Positions 49,605 to 60,314 of a stretch of DNA of 64,000 nt are shown here, piece by piece (the stretch's first letter is position 1; each line of letters opens with the position of its first letter). The DNA is taken from the NCBI GenBank assembly GCA_903878085.1, contig CAIRGJ010000023.1, positions 1 to 64,000 on the forward strand. The letters run 5' to 3'. This stretch comes from an uncultured Hyphomicrobiales bacterium. Lineage in GTDB: Bacteria; Pseudomonadota; Alphaproteobacteria; Rhizobiales; Xanthobacteraceae. The translations under genes and the position numbers were made by a program. A model generated the notes under the pieces. It did not search any database. It was not told where the DNA came from and saw only the letters and a list, made by a program, of their open reading frames with translations.

Positions 49605-51311
49605 TTATTTGGCGACGCGCAACTTGGTCAGGTTGGTGCCGATCGCGTTGAACACACTGCCCAGGCCGCTCGACGCCGTCACCATGTAGAATTTCGAGGG
49701 ATCGCTGAATTTGTCGGGGCCGCCGGCGCAGTTCTGCAGCAATGTCGAGAGCGGATCGCCGCCGGTATTGACCTGGATGGTGTAGAGCGTGACGCCGGAA
49801 TTCTTGATGTTGGCGCAAGTGCCGGCGCCGGTCGAAGAATTGTACATACGGCCGTCAACCGACGTGTTGATGGCTGAACCGTTGCCGTACCAGCGGTCCC
49901 ATGTATTCAAGCCGTCCGACAGCAGGATGATGACGTCCGAGTATGTGTAATTGGAATTCTTCGCCGGCGCAGTGAAGGGGCCGATGCCAACGAGCGAATG
50001 CCAGCCCGTGACAAGGCCGATCGGTTGATTTGTTCCGCCGTTGGGGTTGAGGGCATCGACCGCCGAGTTCATTGCCGTCCAACTGTAATTCAGCCCCATG
50101 GAAGCCGACGGGCAATAGGTATCCTGGCGCGCCGGATATCGCGTGGTGATGTCGGTGGTCGACGGCGCGGTCGCGGTCTGGTCGTTGCCGGCGTTTGTGC
50201 CGGGCGCTGTAGTCGAACCACGGTCGGCGACGCAGCCGGTCCAGGTGCTGCGTGCATTCGGAAGCCACGCGTGCTCGAAATACCCGTTGTTTGTCTTGCA
50301 GGTCTTGCTGCTGCCGCTGCCTGAGCAAGAGCAATTGCTATGGCCGGTGCAAGTCGCTGAGGTGCCCGTGCTGCTATAGGTCGTGCTGTTGTAGCAGCCG
50401 GGGTAGTCAAAGCCGCCTTTCGTCCCGTCTTTGTTGCCGCTGTCCACGCCCGGACAAATATATCCAGAGTAGCTGCCGCTTGACGGGATCGTATTCGTGC
50501 TCGACGCGCCGTCAACCGGGCTGTTGACGCATGTAAAGCCGGTCTGGGAACTGCTGAACGGGCAGGGGTCGCCGGGACCGGCTTGATCCCAGGTGCTCTT
50601 GTTCGTGCTGTTGGCCAACCAGGTGGCCATGTAAGCCGGCGCCGCTTCCCACTCGCTCCAATCAATCCAGCTTGCGGTGTAATTGGCCGCTCCGACGTTC
50701 ACGCTGCGGCTGAACGGGATGATCGATACGTAGACGTCGCCGTTGGTGCTGGCGGCGGACTTCAACTGCGTGAGCAGGTCCTTGGTCGCTGACTTGAGCG
50801 CCTCGATCTTGCCGTCGGCGGCCATCGACCCCGTGGTGTCGAGCACCAGAGCCACGCGCAGGCGCGAGGAGCCCCAGGCCGACGTGGACGACCCGTTTAC
50901 CGTGATGTCATTGTAGCCGATGATGCCGAGGAACGCGGTTGGGACGGTGGCCGAGCCGGTCACGACCACCGTGGATCCGCCTGTTGCTGAATAACTGGCG
51001 GCAATCACGATGTTCTTGGCTTCAGGCCGTGTGAACAGCGCGTTGAAATAGTTCAGCGCATTGGTCTGCAAGGCGCCGCTGCTCACGGTTGCGGCATCCT
51101 TCGACAGCATCAGCGCGGTCGAGTCGAGCGCAGCCTGCATCGAGGTCTTGACCGAGTTGGCTCGGCTAAAATCGATCGCCGCCCCGACCATGCCCAGGAT
51201 TGGAATTAGCGTAAGTGAAAAGGTGATCGCGACATTGCCGCGGCGCGCCCGTTTGAAGCCGGCGAGCGCACGCCTAACTTTACGAATGACGAATTTGAGA
51301 GCGCGCATCAC
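49605..51311 (-). CDS. TadE/TadG-family pilus-assembly-like protein with VWA domain and Cys/Ser-rich insertion
   Basis: RRGNVAITFSLTLIPILGMVGAAIDFSRANSVKTSMQAALDSTAL; VALVLDTTGSMAADGKIEALK. Confidence 0.9.
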   Translation of the reverse strand: MMRALKFVIRKVRRALAGFKRARRGNVAITFSLTLIPILGMVGAAIDFSRANSVKTSMQAALDSTALMLSKDAATVSSGALQTNALNYFNALFTRPEAKNIVIAASYSATGGSTVVVTGSATVPTAFLGIIGYNDITVNGSSTSAWGSSRLRVALVLDTTGSMAADGKIEALKSATKDLLTQLKSAASTNGDVYVSIIPFSRSVNVGAANYTASWIDWSEWEAAPAYMATWLANSTNKSTWDQAGPGDPCPFSSSQTGFTCVNSPVDGASSTNTIPSSGSYSGYICPGVDSGNKDGTKGGFDYPGCYNSTTYSSTGTSATCTGHSNCSCSGSGSSKTCKTNNGYFEHAWLPNARSTWTGCVADRGSTTAPGTNAGNDQTATAPSTTDITTRYPARQDTYCPSASMGLNYSWTAMNSAVDALNPNGGTNQPIGLVTGWHSLVGIGPFTAPAKNSNYTYSDVIILLSDGLNTWDRWYGNGSAINTSVDGRMYNSSTGAGTCANIKNSGVTLYTIQVNTGGDPLSTLLQNCAGGPDKFSDPSKFYMVTASSGLGSVFNAIGTNLTKLRVAK

Positions 51312-51619
51312 AGTTGCCCGACAATCGTTTGATTTCGATTGTGGTGTTAGGCCGCAGCCCTAAATGGGGTGTGTTGTCAATCGATGGAATGGCGCGGGTT
51401 ACGGTAAAGCTTGGCCCTTTTGCCAGCCAGATCGGCAATGGCGCCCGCGGTCTAAATGGTTAAATCCAATGGCGCCGAATACCGCAAACGCGGCTCACTA
51501 TTTCGGTGATGGCGTTAACACACGCTTGGCGTATTCGGAAAAAGGCGCTGGATATTTGATGGCAGGGCGGCAAGCGGACAATATGAATTCGAGCCCGCTT
51601 GCCATTTATATCCGAGCCG

Positions 51620-53047
51620 TTATTTGGCGACGCGCAACTGGGTCAGGTTGGTGCCGATGGTGTTGAACACGGTGCCAAGGCCGCTCGCGCTCGTGACCAT
51701 GTAGAACTTTGTCGGGTCGGCGAACTTGTCCGGGCCGCCGGCGCAGTTTTGCAGCAGGGTCGACAGCGGATCGCCGCCGGTATTGACCTGGATGGTGTAG
51801 AGCGTGACGCCGGAATTCTTGATGTTGGCGCAGGTGCCGGCGCCGCTGTTCGAGGAGTCGTACATCCGCTTGTCGATCGTGGCTTGGTCGCTCGACCAGC
51901 GGTTCTGCGTATTCAAGCCATCCGACATCAACACGATGACGTCGGTATATTTATAGTTGGAATCCTTGGCGGGCGCGGTCAGCGGTCCGCCGCCAACCAG
52001 AGACAACCAGCCCCAAACCAGGCCGATCGGCTGGTTCGTGTTGCCGTTCGGCTGCATCTGGTCGACCAAGCTGCTCATGGCGGTCCAGTTGTAACTGAGG
52101 CCCATCATGGCAAGCGGGCAACTGCTGTACTGGTCGGCGGGGTACAGCGTTGACGCGGATGCCGCCGGCAAGCTCGCGTCGGCCGGGTTCGCCGCGGTGA
52201 CAGTCTGATCGTAATTCTGGTCGCGATCGGTGATACAGCCGTTCCAGGTGCTGTAGCTGGCCGGCACCCAAGTCTGGTTACTACTGCAGCGGCTGCGACC
52301 GCGGCGTGAAGTGCCTGTACAAGTCGTCGTGGTTTGCCAACTGCCGTTTGCCGTTTCCCAATCGTCCCAATCGATCCAGGTGCCATTGTAATTGTTGGGG
52401 CCGACATTGACGTCGTGGTTGAACGGAATAATTGAGACATAGACGTCGCCATTGGTGCCGGCGGCATTCTGTAACTGGGTCAGCAGCGCCTTGGTCGATG
52501 ACTTGAGCGCGGCGATCTTGCCGTCGTCGGCCATCGATCCTGTGTTATCGAGCACCAGCGCGACGCGAAGCCGCGACGAGCCCCATGACGTGGTGGATGA
52601 GCCGTTCACGGTGATGTTGTTGTAGCCGATGATGCCAAGAAAGGCGGTCGGCACGTTAGCCGAACCGTTCACGACCACCTTGGATCCGCCGGTGGCTGTG
52701 TAGGTGGCGGTGATGGAAATGCTCGAGGCTTCGGGCCTGGTGAACAACGCATTGAAATAGTTCAAGGCGTCGGTCTGCAATTGCCCGGAGCTGACCGTTG
52801 CGGCTTCCTTCGACAGCATCAACGCGGTCGAGTCGAGCGCGGCTTGCATTGCGACCTTGACCGAATTGGCGTGGCTGTAGTCGACCGCAAAACCCACGGT
52901 GCCGACGATCGGCAACGTGGCGAGCGCGAAGGTGATCGCGACATTGCCGGCGCGCGCCTCGCGGAATGCGCCGAGGCTGCGGCGAAGGCTGGTCCAGAGG
53001 GTTGTCATGACGTCCACCCGAATACCGTTGAATTCCCTTGCACTCAT
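51620..53047 (-). CDS. TadE/TadG-family pilus-assembly-like protein with VWA domain
   Basis: RAGNVAITFALATLPIVGTVGFAVDYSHANSVKVAMQAALDSTAL; VALVLDNTGSMADDGKIAALK; paralog of 49605..51311. Confidence 0.9.
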   Translation of the reverse strand: MSAREFNGIRVDVMTTLWTSLRRSLGAFREARAGNVAITFALATLPIVGTVGFAVDYSHANSVKVAMQAALDSTALMLSKEAATVSSGQLQTDALNYFNALFTRPEASSISITATYTATGGSKVVVNGSANVPTAFLGIIGYNNITVNGSSTTSWGSSRLRVALVLDNTGSMADDGKIAALKSSTKALLTQLQNAAGTNGDVYVSIIPFNHDVNVGPNNYNGTWIDWDDWETANGSWQTTTTCTGTSRRGRSRCSSNQTWVPASYSTWNGCITDRDQNYDQTVTAANPADASLPAASASTLYPADQYSSCPLAMMGLSYNWTAMSSLVDQMQPNGNTNQPIGLVWGWLSLVGGGPLTAPAKDSNYKYTDVIVLMSDGLNTQNRWSSDQATIDKRMYDSSNSGAGTCANIKNSGVTLYTIQVNTGGDPLSTLLQNCAGGPDKFADPTKFYMVTSASGLGTVFNTIGTNLTQLRVAK

Positions 53048-53565
53048 AACCGCGGCTCTTAAACCGCTGGTATATGGCGAGGGCGAAAATCCGGGCCGGC
53101 CGGTAAGTGTCGGACCCGTGGTTGCGGCGGTAATTCCGTTCGGCCAAGGACTTGGCTGGTTAATGCAGCCTGCCTTCGATCATGCGAATGCCGAATAGTT
53201 CTTAGTCGACGTCGTTAACGCTTGGTTGGAGCGGCCGGCGAATGAGCGGCTGTTGCGCGGCTTTAGCGAGGGCCGGAGTTCCCAAGATTGCATCGTTATT
53301 CTTGCCGAACCGGCCTGGGACGATTCGAATCGGGAAAATTGGCGTCGAAACGCCCACGGGCGGCTTGTGATCGCGTAACCAGTGGATATCTGACTGTCTG
53401 GGACCGGAAACCGGGCGTTTTCTGTCCCGGATCGGGGCGATGCCCGCGAAATCGGCATTTTATGCAAATTGCTGGCTTGGAATGGCGGCGCTCAGGTCAT
53501 TAAGATGAGGATGGCCGCGTGCCGGCGCGGCCACCGGGACCTTCAAGAATGACGTCGGCCAAGCC

Positions 53566-53988
53566 ATGAGCTTCATTGCAAACGATATGTCCCGCACCCA
53601 AATGAAACCAAGCGATGGTGCGTTGCCCGCCGGTGCCCCCCGCATGGCGGACGACGATCGCAAGCGCAAAGGCGACACCGGCGGTCCGGGCGGCCCCGGC
53701 ACCGCGGTCATCACCAAGACCAAGACGCAGACCAAGCGGCCGAACCTGTACCGCGTGCTCATTCTCAACGACGACTACACGCCGATGGAATTCGTGACCC
53801 ACGTGCTGGAGCGGTTCTTCGGCAAGGATCACGAGGCCGCGACGCGAATTATGTTGCATGTGCATCACCACGGTATCGGCGAGTGCGGGATCTATACTTA
53901 TGAAGTGGCCGAGACCAAAGTGACGCAGGTTATGGACTTTGCCAGAAAACATCAGCATCCTTTGCAATGCGTGATGGAAAAAAAGTGA
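53566..53988 (+). CDS. clpS: ATP-dependent Clp protease adaptor ClpS
   Basis: [59 protein letters not shown]. Confidence 0.95.
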   Translation: MSFIANDMSRTQMKPSDGALPAGAPRMADDDRKRKGDTGGPGGPGTAVITKTKTQTKRPNLYRVLILNDDYTPMEFVTHVLERFFGKDHEAATRIMLHVHHHGIGECGIYTYEVAETKVTQVMDFARKHQHPLQCVMEKK

Positions 53989-54027
53989 GATTCGGGGGAC
54001 GCTCAATACAATGAAGATCGGAAGCAA

Positions 54028-56460
54028 ATGCCAACGTTCTCGCGAAGCCTAGAGCAATCTCTTCACCGGGCCCTTGCCCTCGCCAATGAGCGGCACCACG
54101 AATACGCGACGCTTGAGCATCTGCTGCTTGCGCTGATCGACGACCAGGACGCCTCCGCGGTAATGCGGGCCTGTAATGTCGACCTCGATAAGTTAAAGCG
54201 CAGCCTGGTCGCCTATCTCGAATCCGAACTCGAAAACCTGATCACCGACGGCGCCGAAGATTCCAAGCCGACCGCCGGCTTCCAGCGCGTGATCCAGCGC
54301 GCGGTCATCCACGTGCAGTCGTCCGGCCGCGAGGAAGTCACCGGCGCCAATGTGCTGGTGGCGATTTTCGCCGAGCGCGAGAGCCACGCCGCCTATTTCC
54401 TGCAAGAGCAGGACATGACGCGCTACGACGCGGTCAATTACATCAGCCACGGCATCGCCAAGCGGCCGGGTCTGACCGAAACGCGTCCGGTGCGCGGCGC
54501 CGAAGAGGAGACCGACAGCAAGAGCAGCGGCGACGAGCCCAAGAAGAAGGGCGATGCGCTCGAGGCCTATTGCGTCAATCTCAACAAGAAAGCCAAAGAG
54601 GGCAAGATCGATCCGCTGATCGGCCGCGACAGCGAGATCAGCCGCACCATTCAGGTGCTGTGCCGCCGCCAGAAGAACAATCCGCTGTTCGTCGGTGAGG
54701 CCGGCGTCGGCAAGACCGCGATCGCCGAAGGCCTTGCCCGCCGGATCATTCATGGCGAAGTGCCGGAAGTGCTCAAGAACGCCACGGTGTTTGCGCTCGA
54801 CATGGGCACGCTGCTCGCCGGCACCCGCTACCGCGGCGACTTCGAGGAACGGCTCAAGCAGGTGATCAAGGAGATCGAGGCCTATCCGGGCGCGATCATG
54901 TTCATCGACGAGATCCACACCGTGATCGGCGCCGGCGCTACTTCCGGCGGCGCGATGGATGCGTCCAATCTGCTCAAGCCTGCACTGGCCGGCGGCGCAA
55001 TCCGCTGCATCGGTTCGACCACCTACAAGGAATACCGTCAGTATTTCGAGAAGGATCGCGCCCTGGTGCGGCGCTTCCAGAAAATCGACGTCAACGAGCC
55101 GTCGATCCCGGACGCCATCGAAATCCTCAAAGGCCTCAAGCCGTATTTCGAGGAATACCACAAGCTCAAATACACCAACGAAGCCATCAAGGCGGCGGTG
55201 GAGCTGTCGTCGCGCTACATCCATGACCGCAAGCTGCCGGACAAGGCGATTGACGTGATCGACGAGTCGGGCGCGGCGCAGATGCTGCTGCCGGAGAACC
55301 GGCGCAAGAAGACCATCGGCATCAAGGAAATCGAAGTCACGATCTCCACCATGGCTCGCATCCCGCCCAAGACCGTGTCGAAGGACGATGCCGCGGTGCT
55401 GCAGCATCTCGAACAGACGCTCAAGACCACGGTCTACGGTCAGGACAAGGCGATCGAGGCGCTGTCGTCATCGATCAAACTGGCGCGCGCCGGCTTGCGC
55501 GAACCGGAAAAGCCGATCGGTTGCTATCTGTTCTCCGGCCCGACCGGCGTCGGCAAGACCGAGGTCGCCAAGCAATTGGCGCTGTCGCTCGGTGTCGAGC
55601 TGATCCGCTTCGACATGTCGGAATACATGGAGCGGCATACCGTGTCGCGCCTGATCGGCGCGCCGCCGGGCTATGTCGGCTTCGATCAAGGCGGCCTGCT
55701 GACCGACGGGGTCGATCAGCATCCGCATTGCGTGCTGCTGCTCGACGAAATCGAGAAGGCGCATCCCGATCTGTTTAACGTGCTGCTGCAGATCATGGAT
55801 CACGGCAAGCTGACCGACCATAACGGCAAGCAAGTCGACTTCCGCAATATCGTGCTGATCATGACCACGAATGCGGGCGCGTCCGATATGGCGAAGGCGG
55901 CCTACGGCTTCACCCGCAGCAAGCGCGAAGGCGACGACACCGAGGCGCTCAACCGACTGTTCGCACCGGAATTCCGCAACCGTCTCGATGCCACCATCAC
56001 CTTCGCGCATCTGTCGCAAGAGGTGATTGCTAAGGTGGTCGAGAAGTTCGTGCTGCAGCTCGAAGCCCAGCTCGGCGACCGCAACGTCACCATCGAGCTG
56101 TCCGAGGAGGCGGCGCGCTGGCTGATCGCCAGTGGCTACGACGAGCTGATGGGCGCCCGCCCGATGGCGCGCGTGATCCAGGAGTACATCAAGAAGCCGC
56201 TGGCCGACGAGGTGCTGTTCGGCCACTTAAAGAATGGCGGCCACGTCCGCGTCATCGTCGACAAGGATGAGGTGGGCCGCGACAAGCTCGGCTTCGAATT
56301 CCTCGACGGCCCGATCACGCCGAAGCCGGAAAAGCTGCCGGCGGAAGCGCGGCCCAAAGCCAAGCGCCGCTCGCCGCGGCCAAAGCCGAAAGGCGAGGGC
56401 GGCAAAGACGGCGGCGGCAAAAAGGGCTCGGTGCCGAAGGTGCCGCTGGCCAAGGTCTAA
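54028..56460 (+). CDS. clpA: ATP-dependent Clp protease ATP-binding subunit ClpA
   Basis: Clp N domain; two AAA+ modules [15 protein letters not shown] and [16 protein letters not shown]; directly after clpS. Confidence 0.97.
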   Translation: MPTFSRSLEQSLHRALALANERHHEYATLEHLLLALIDDQDASAVMRACNVDLDKLKRSLVAYLESELENLITDGAEDSKPTAGFQRVIQRAVIHVQSSGREEVTGANVLVAIFAERESHAAYFLQEQDMTRYDAVNYISHGIAKRPGLTETRPVRGAEEETDSKSSGDEPKKKGDALEAYCVNLNKKAKEGKIDPLIGRDSEISRTIQVLCRRQKNNPLFVGEAGVGKTAIAEGLARRIIHGEVPEVLKNATVFALDMGTLLAGTRYRGDFEERLKQVIKEIEAYPGAIMFIDEIHTVIGAGATSGGAMDASNLLKPALAGGAIRCIGSTTYKEYRQYFEKDRALVRRFQKIDVNEPSIPDAIEILKGLKPYFEEYHKLKYTNEAIKAAVELSSRYIHDRKLPDKAIDVIDESGAAQMLLPENRRKKTIGIKEIEVTISTMARIPPKTVSKDDAAVLQHLEQTLKTTVYGQDKAIEALSSSIKLARAGLREPEKPIGCYLFSGPTGVGKTEVAKQLALSLGVELIRFDMSEYMERHTVSRLIGAPPGYVGFDQGGLLTDGVDQHPHCVLLLDEIEKAHPDLFNVLLQIMDHGKLTDHNGKQVDFRNIVLIMTTNAGASDMAKAAYGFTRSKREGDDTEALNRLFAPEFRNRLDATITFAHLSQEVIAKVVEKFVLQLEAQLGDRNVTIELSEEAARWLIASGYDELMGARPMARVIQEYIKKPLADEVLFGHLKNGGHVRVIVDKDEVGRDKLGFEFLDGPITPKPEKLPAEARPKAKRRSPRPKPKGEGGKDGGGKKGSVPKVPLAKV

Positions 56461-56480
56461 GGACCGCTCGTGTACGAAAC

Positions 56481-56509
56481 AAAAGGCCGGGCTCCATGCC
56501 CGGCCTTTT
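56481..56509 (+). terminator. Rho-independent terminator after clpSA
   Basis: AAAAGGCCGGGC-TCCAT-GCCCGGCCTTTT. Confidence 0.9.
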
Positions 56510-56599
56510 CTTTTGGGGCGTCACCTTTAGGCCTTGGCGTTTTTGCAGGCGGCTTATGCGGGCGGGCGGCGCCCGTTGCGAAGCAAGCGGCGCCATGAC

Positions 56600-57358
56600 A
56601 TGAGCGATGTTATGTCTGAGCCGCTCGCAAGCGCGTCGCCCGAAATAGAACCCTCCAGCACCGGCACCTTCTTTGCCGGGGTGCGGTCGGCGCTGACGTC
56701 GGTGTTCTTTCTGGTGCTGGCGGGCACCTATATCGGCATGGGCGCGCTGGCCCATGATTTCGGCTTTCCGTCGTGGTGGCTGGCGCTGTCGTCGATGCTG
56801 GTTTGGGCGGCGCCCGCGCAAGTGATCCTGATTTCCGCGCTCGGCACCGGCGCATCGCTGTTCGAGGCGGGGCTCGCGGTCTCCTTGAGCGCGATCCGGC
56901 TGTTTCCGATGGTGGTGGCGCTGCTGCCGCTGCTGCGCGGACCCGGCACACGGCTGCGCGATCTGCTGCTGCCGACCCATTTCACCTCGGTGAGCATGTG
57001 GGTAGAATCGCTGCGGCTGCTGCCGGGCATGCCGCCGGCGCGGCGCATCGCCTTCTGCAACGGCCTGTCTGTCGGCTACATGGGCACCGCGGTTACGTTC
57101 GGCTTTGTCGGCTATTACCTCGCCGCCGGTCTGCCGGTGCTGCTGGCGGCGACCTTGCTGTTCCTGACGCCGATGTCGTTCCTGATTTCGACGGCGAACA
57201 ATGCCCGCATGATGGTGGACAGGCTCGCCTTCGCGCTGGGTCTCGTGCTCGGGCCTTCGCTGGCTTATTTCGCAGTTGGGCTCGATTTGATGTGGACCGG
57301 GCTGATCGGCGGCACGCTGGCTTATCTGGTTCACCGCTTTCGCGAGGCGGCGCAATGA
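56600..57358 (+). CDS. AzlC family branched-chain amino acid exporter subunit
   Basis: FFAGVRSALTSVFFLVLAGTYIGMGALAHDFGFPSWWLALSSMLVWAAPAQVILISAL. Confidence 0.88.
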   Translation: MSDVMSEPLASASPEIEPSSTGTFFAGVRSALTSVFFLVLAGTYIGMGALAHDFGFPSWWLALSSMLVWAAPAQVILISALGTGASLFEAGLAVSLSAIRLFPMVVALLPLLRGPGTRLRDLLLPTHFTSVSMWVESLRLLPGMPPARRIAFCNGLSVGYMGTAVTFGFVGYYLAAGLPVLLAATLLFLTPMSFLISTANNARMMVDRLAFALGLVLGPSLAYFAVGLDLMWTGLIGGTLAYLVHRFREAAQ

Positions 57359-57702
57359 ACGCCGTGCTCGCAGACCTGTGGCCTTATCTGGTGCTGATCC
57401 TGGTCGGCTACCTGCCGAACGAGATATGGCGCGTGCTCGGGCTGGTGCTGGCGCGCGGCCTCAACGAGGATTCCGAAATCGTGGTGTGGTCGCGCGCGGT
57501 GGCGATCGCACTCCTGGCTGGCGTCATCGCCAAGCTTATTCTGTTTGCCAACGGCGCGCTGACCACGGTGCCGCTGTCGGTACGGGTCGGGGCGGCGGTC
57601 CTGGGCTTTGTCGCCTTTGTGCTGCTCAAACGCTCGGTGTTCGCCGGCGTCCTCGCCGGCGAAGCGGCGTTGCTGATCGGCGGTTATCTATTCAGCCACT
57701 AG
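57355..57702 (+). CDS. AzlD domain-containing protein
   Basis: LVGYLPNEIWRVLGLVLARGLNEDSEIVVWSRAVAIALLAGVIAKL; ATGA overlap with azlC. Confidence 0.82.
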   Translation: MNAVLADLWPYLVLILVGYLPNEIWRVLGLVLARGLNEDSEIVVWSRAVAIALLAGVIAKLILFANGALTTVPLSVRVGAAVLGFVAFVLLKRSVFAGVLAGEAALLIGGYLFSH

Positions 57703-58138
57703 CGATAGCCGCCGCGAGCTTCTTGGCTTGCTCGGCCAGCGCGTCGGGCTTTTCCTTTTCAGCCGCCGGCGGCTTCATGGCGGCGCCGGCTTTGCGCGGA
57801 ATGACATGGACGTGCAGGTGGAACACCACCTGGCCGCCGGCGCCCTCGTTGAACTGTTGGATGGTGATGCCGTCGGCGCCGAAGGCCGCCATGGCGCCTT
57901 TCGCGACTTTCTGCGCCACCGTCATGACATGCGCCAGATCGCTGGCGCTGACGTCGAGCAGATTGCGCGCCGGGGCCTTCGGTAGCACCAAGGTGTGGCC
58001 GGGCGCGCGCGGCATGATGTCGAGGAAGGCCAGCGCCTTGTCGTCTTCGTAGACCTTGTAACAGGGCAACTCGCCGCGCAGGATTTTGGCGAAAATGTTG
58101 TTGGGATCGTAGCTCGGCATCGTTCCCCCAAGACTCAC
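57692..58138 (-). CDS. HIT family protein
   Basis: NIFAKILRGELPCYKVYEDDKALAFLDIMPRAPGHTLVLPK...GGQVVFHLHVHVIPR. Confidence 0.95.
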   Translation of the reverse strand: MSLGGTMPSYDPNNIFAKILRGELPCYKVYEDDKALAFLDIMPRAPGHTLVLPKAPARNLLDVSASDLAHVMTVAQKVAKGAMAAFGADGITIQQFNEGAGGQVVFHLHVHVIPRKAGAAMKPPAAEKEKPDALAEQAKKLAAAIASG

Positions 58139-59367
58139 TCTTGTTCGATCAAATCCTTGCGGAATGGCGCGGCCGCCGCAAGCTCCTCGCCGGCGGCTTC
58201 AACATAAGCGCGCTCGCGGGCGAGATAGTCGGCGACCGCCCGCCGCAAGCCCGCATTGGCGATGAAATGGGCGGAATAGGTGGTGTGGGGCAGGTAGCCG
58301 CGCGCCAGCTTATGTTCCCCTTGCGCGCCGGCCTCGACCCGCTTGAGCTTGTGGGCGATGGCGTAGTCGATGGCCTGGTAGTAGCAGACCTCGAAATGCA
58401 GGAACGGGTGGTGCTCGACCGCGCCCCAATTGCGGCCGTACAGCGCCTCGGTGCCGATGAAGTTGATGGCGCCGGCGATCCAGCGCCCCGCGCGTTTGGC
58501 CATCACCAGCAGGACGCGGTCGGGCATGGTTTGGCCGATGAGCGAAAAGAATTCGCGGGTCAGATAAGGCCGCCCCCATTTGCGCGATCCGGTGTCCACG
58601 TAGAACGCAAAGAACGCGTCCCAGACCTCTTCCGTCAGGTCGGAGCCGGTGAGCCAGGCAATCTCGATGCCGGGGGATAGCGCCTCCTTGCGCTCGCGGC
58701 GGATGGTCTTGCGCTTGCGGGAGGAAAGCTGGCCGAGAAAGTCCTCGAAGGTCGCGTAGCCGGCATTCTGCCAGTGGAATTGCTGGTCGGTGCGTTGCAG
58801 GAAGCCGCGTTTTCCCAGCAGGTCCCATTCGGACTCGGGGAGGAAAGTGACGTGCGCCGACGACAGCTCGCTGGCATTGGTGATTTCCATCAGGGCATCG
58901 GCCAGCGCGCCGCGCACCGCCTCAGCCTGTGGACCGGGCCGCGCCAGCAGGCGGGGACCGGTGACGGGGGTGAAAGGCACGGAAACCTGGAGCTTGGGGT
59001 AGTAATCGCCGCCGGCGCGTTCGAAGGCTTCGGCCCAGCCCTGGTCGAAGACGTATTCGCCCTGCGAATGGGACTTCACGTAGCAGGGTGCGCAGCCCAG
59101 CAATGTGCCGTCAGCCTGCTCGACGAGCAGGTGGCGGGGTTGCCAACCGGTGCGGCCGCCGACCGAATGCGAGGCTTCTAGTGAATATAAAAAGGCATGT
59201 GAAACAAAAGGGTTATCGGCTTGTCCTCCTGTTGATAACACCGAGGATAAGTTATCCTCATGCATTGGTTTAACTGTCGATGAGCCGGCCGCGCAGGCGT
59301 CCCAGGCCGCGGCCGGGACGTCGGCGAGCGATTTGGCAAGGCGGATGCGGATGTCGAGGTCGGCCAT
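58135..59367 (-). CDS. GNAT/FemAB-like N-acyltransferase (peptidogalycan biosynthesis type, DUF482)
   Basis: NPFVSHAFLYSLEASHSVGGRTGWQPRHLLVEQ...VFDQGWAEAFERAGGDYYPKLQVSVPFTPVTGPRLL. Confidence 0.9.
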   Translation of the reverse strand: MADLDIRIRLAKSLADVPAAAWDACAAGSSTVKPMHEDNLSSVLSTGGQADNPFVSHAFLYSLEASHSVGGRTGWQPRHLLVEQADGTLLGCAPCYVKSHSQGEYVFDQGWAEAFERAGGDYYPKLQVSVPFTPVTGPRLLARPGPQAEAVRGALADALMEITNASELSSAHVTFLPESEWDLLGKRGFLQRTDQQFHWQNAGYATFEDFLGQLSSRKRKTIRRERKEALSPGIEIAWLTGSDLTEEVWDAFFAFYVDTGSRKWGRPYLTREFFSLIGQTMPDRVLLVMAKRAGRWIAGAINFIGTEALYGRNWGAVEHHPFLHFEVCYYQAIDYAIAHKLKRVEAGAQGEHKLARGYLPHTTYSAHFIANAGLRRAVADYLARERAYVEAAGEELAAAAPFRKDLIEQE

Positions 59368-59480
59368 CGGAAGTTTTCTAACCCGACTTTATCCCGGAAA
59401 GGGTGTGCGATTTACCCCGACTTTCGGTCTTGCTGGACGGGTGAATACCCCTGCACAGGTCTTGCCAGAGGGGTAATCGG

Positions 59481-60227
59481 TCAAGGCCGCCAGCCCTCGA
59501 AGATCATCTGGTCGGCCCAGCGCGCGGCGCTGCCGCGGTCGGCCTCGCTGCGCACGGTCCAGGTCAGCAGCGGCAGCCCGAACACCCAGCGCGCCACCAG
59601 GGGCGCGATCGCCGGCAAATCCTTGACGCCGTAGGCGACGAAGTGCGGCCGGGTGCGAAAGCCGTGCAGCAGGAACGCCAGGCGGCGTTTTTCGGCGGGC
59701 GTCATGCGATCCCACTCATGATGCGCGTAGTGCCGTTCGGCGACGATGCCACGTGGCAGCGTTGGCGCGATCTGCCGCGCCGCTTCCACCATACCTGGGT
59801 CGAACGACATCACCGCCGCCGGACCGCGATAGGCCGCCAGCACTTGCGCCACGCGCTGCACCAGGCGCCGGTCGCCGTCGAAATGGCTCTTGAGTTCGAT
59901 CACCAGCGCCGCGCGGCCGGCGACCAATTCGCATAATTCGCCGAGCATCAGAACGCGGTCGGCGGTCGCCTTGAACCGCACCGCCTTGATCTCCGTGGTG
60001 CTCAAGTCTGCGAGGCGGGCGCTGCCGTCGGTCAACCGGCCCAACGCATCGTCATGATGCACCATGGCCTCGCCATCGGCGCTGATCTGGACGTCGGTTT
60101 CGATGCCGTAGCCGCCGGCAATGGCGGCGGTAAAAGCCGACGCGGTGTTCTCAATCACGCCGCCGGCGGGATTATGCAGCCCTCGGTGCGCGATCGGTCG
60201 CGCGGTGAGCCAATCCAATTTTGACAT
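59481..60227 (-). CDS. Glycerophosphodiester phosphodiesterase family protein
   Basis: PIAHRGLHNPAGGVIENTASAFTAAIAGGYGIETDVQISADGEAMVHHDDALGRLT. Confidence 0.93.
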   Translation of the reverse strand: MSKLDWLTARPIAHRGLHNPAGGVIENTASAFTAAIAGGYGIETDVQISADGEAMVHHDDALGRLTDGSARLADLSTTEIKAVRFKATADRVLMLGELCELVAGRAALVIELKSHFDGDRRLVQRVAQVLAAYRGPAAVMSFDPGMVEAARQIAPTLPRGIVAERHYAHHEWDRMTPAEKRRLAFLLHGFRTRPHFVAYGVKDLPAIAPLVARWVFGLPLLTWTVRSEADRGSAARWADQMIFEGWRP

Positions 60228-60238
60228 TATAAATATCG

Positions 60239-60314
60239 GCGCATGATCTTATCCGGAAACCGGTTCCCTGACCCTCGGGTCAAGCCCGAGGGCATGCTTT
60301 TCGGGATCATGCGC
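60239..60314. repeat. Nested palindromic repeat: outer Rhizobiales-type element interrupted by a second hairpin
   Basis: Outer GCGCATGATC/GATCATGCGC; inner CCCTCGGG-TCAAG-CCCGAGGG at 60272-60292. Confidence 0.7.

Noticed and set aside
49605-53047. Complete Flp/Tad pilus locus
   Set aside because: Only TadG-like proteins; no cpaA, flp, rcpA/C, tadA-C genes in the window.
54193-55407. 404-aa minus-strand ORF opposite clpA
   Set aside because: Spurious shadow ORF; clpA on the + strand is unambiguous.
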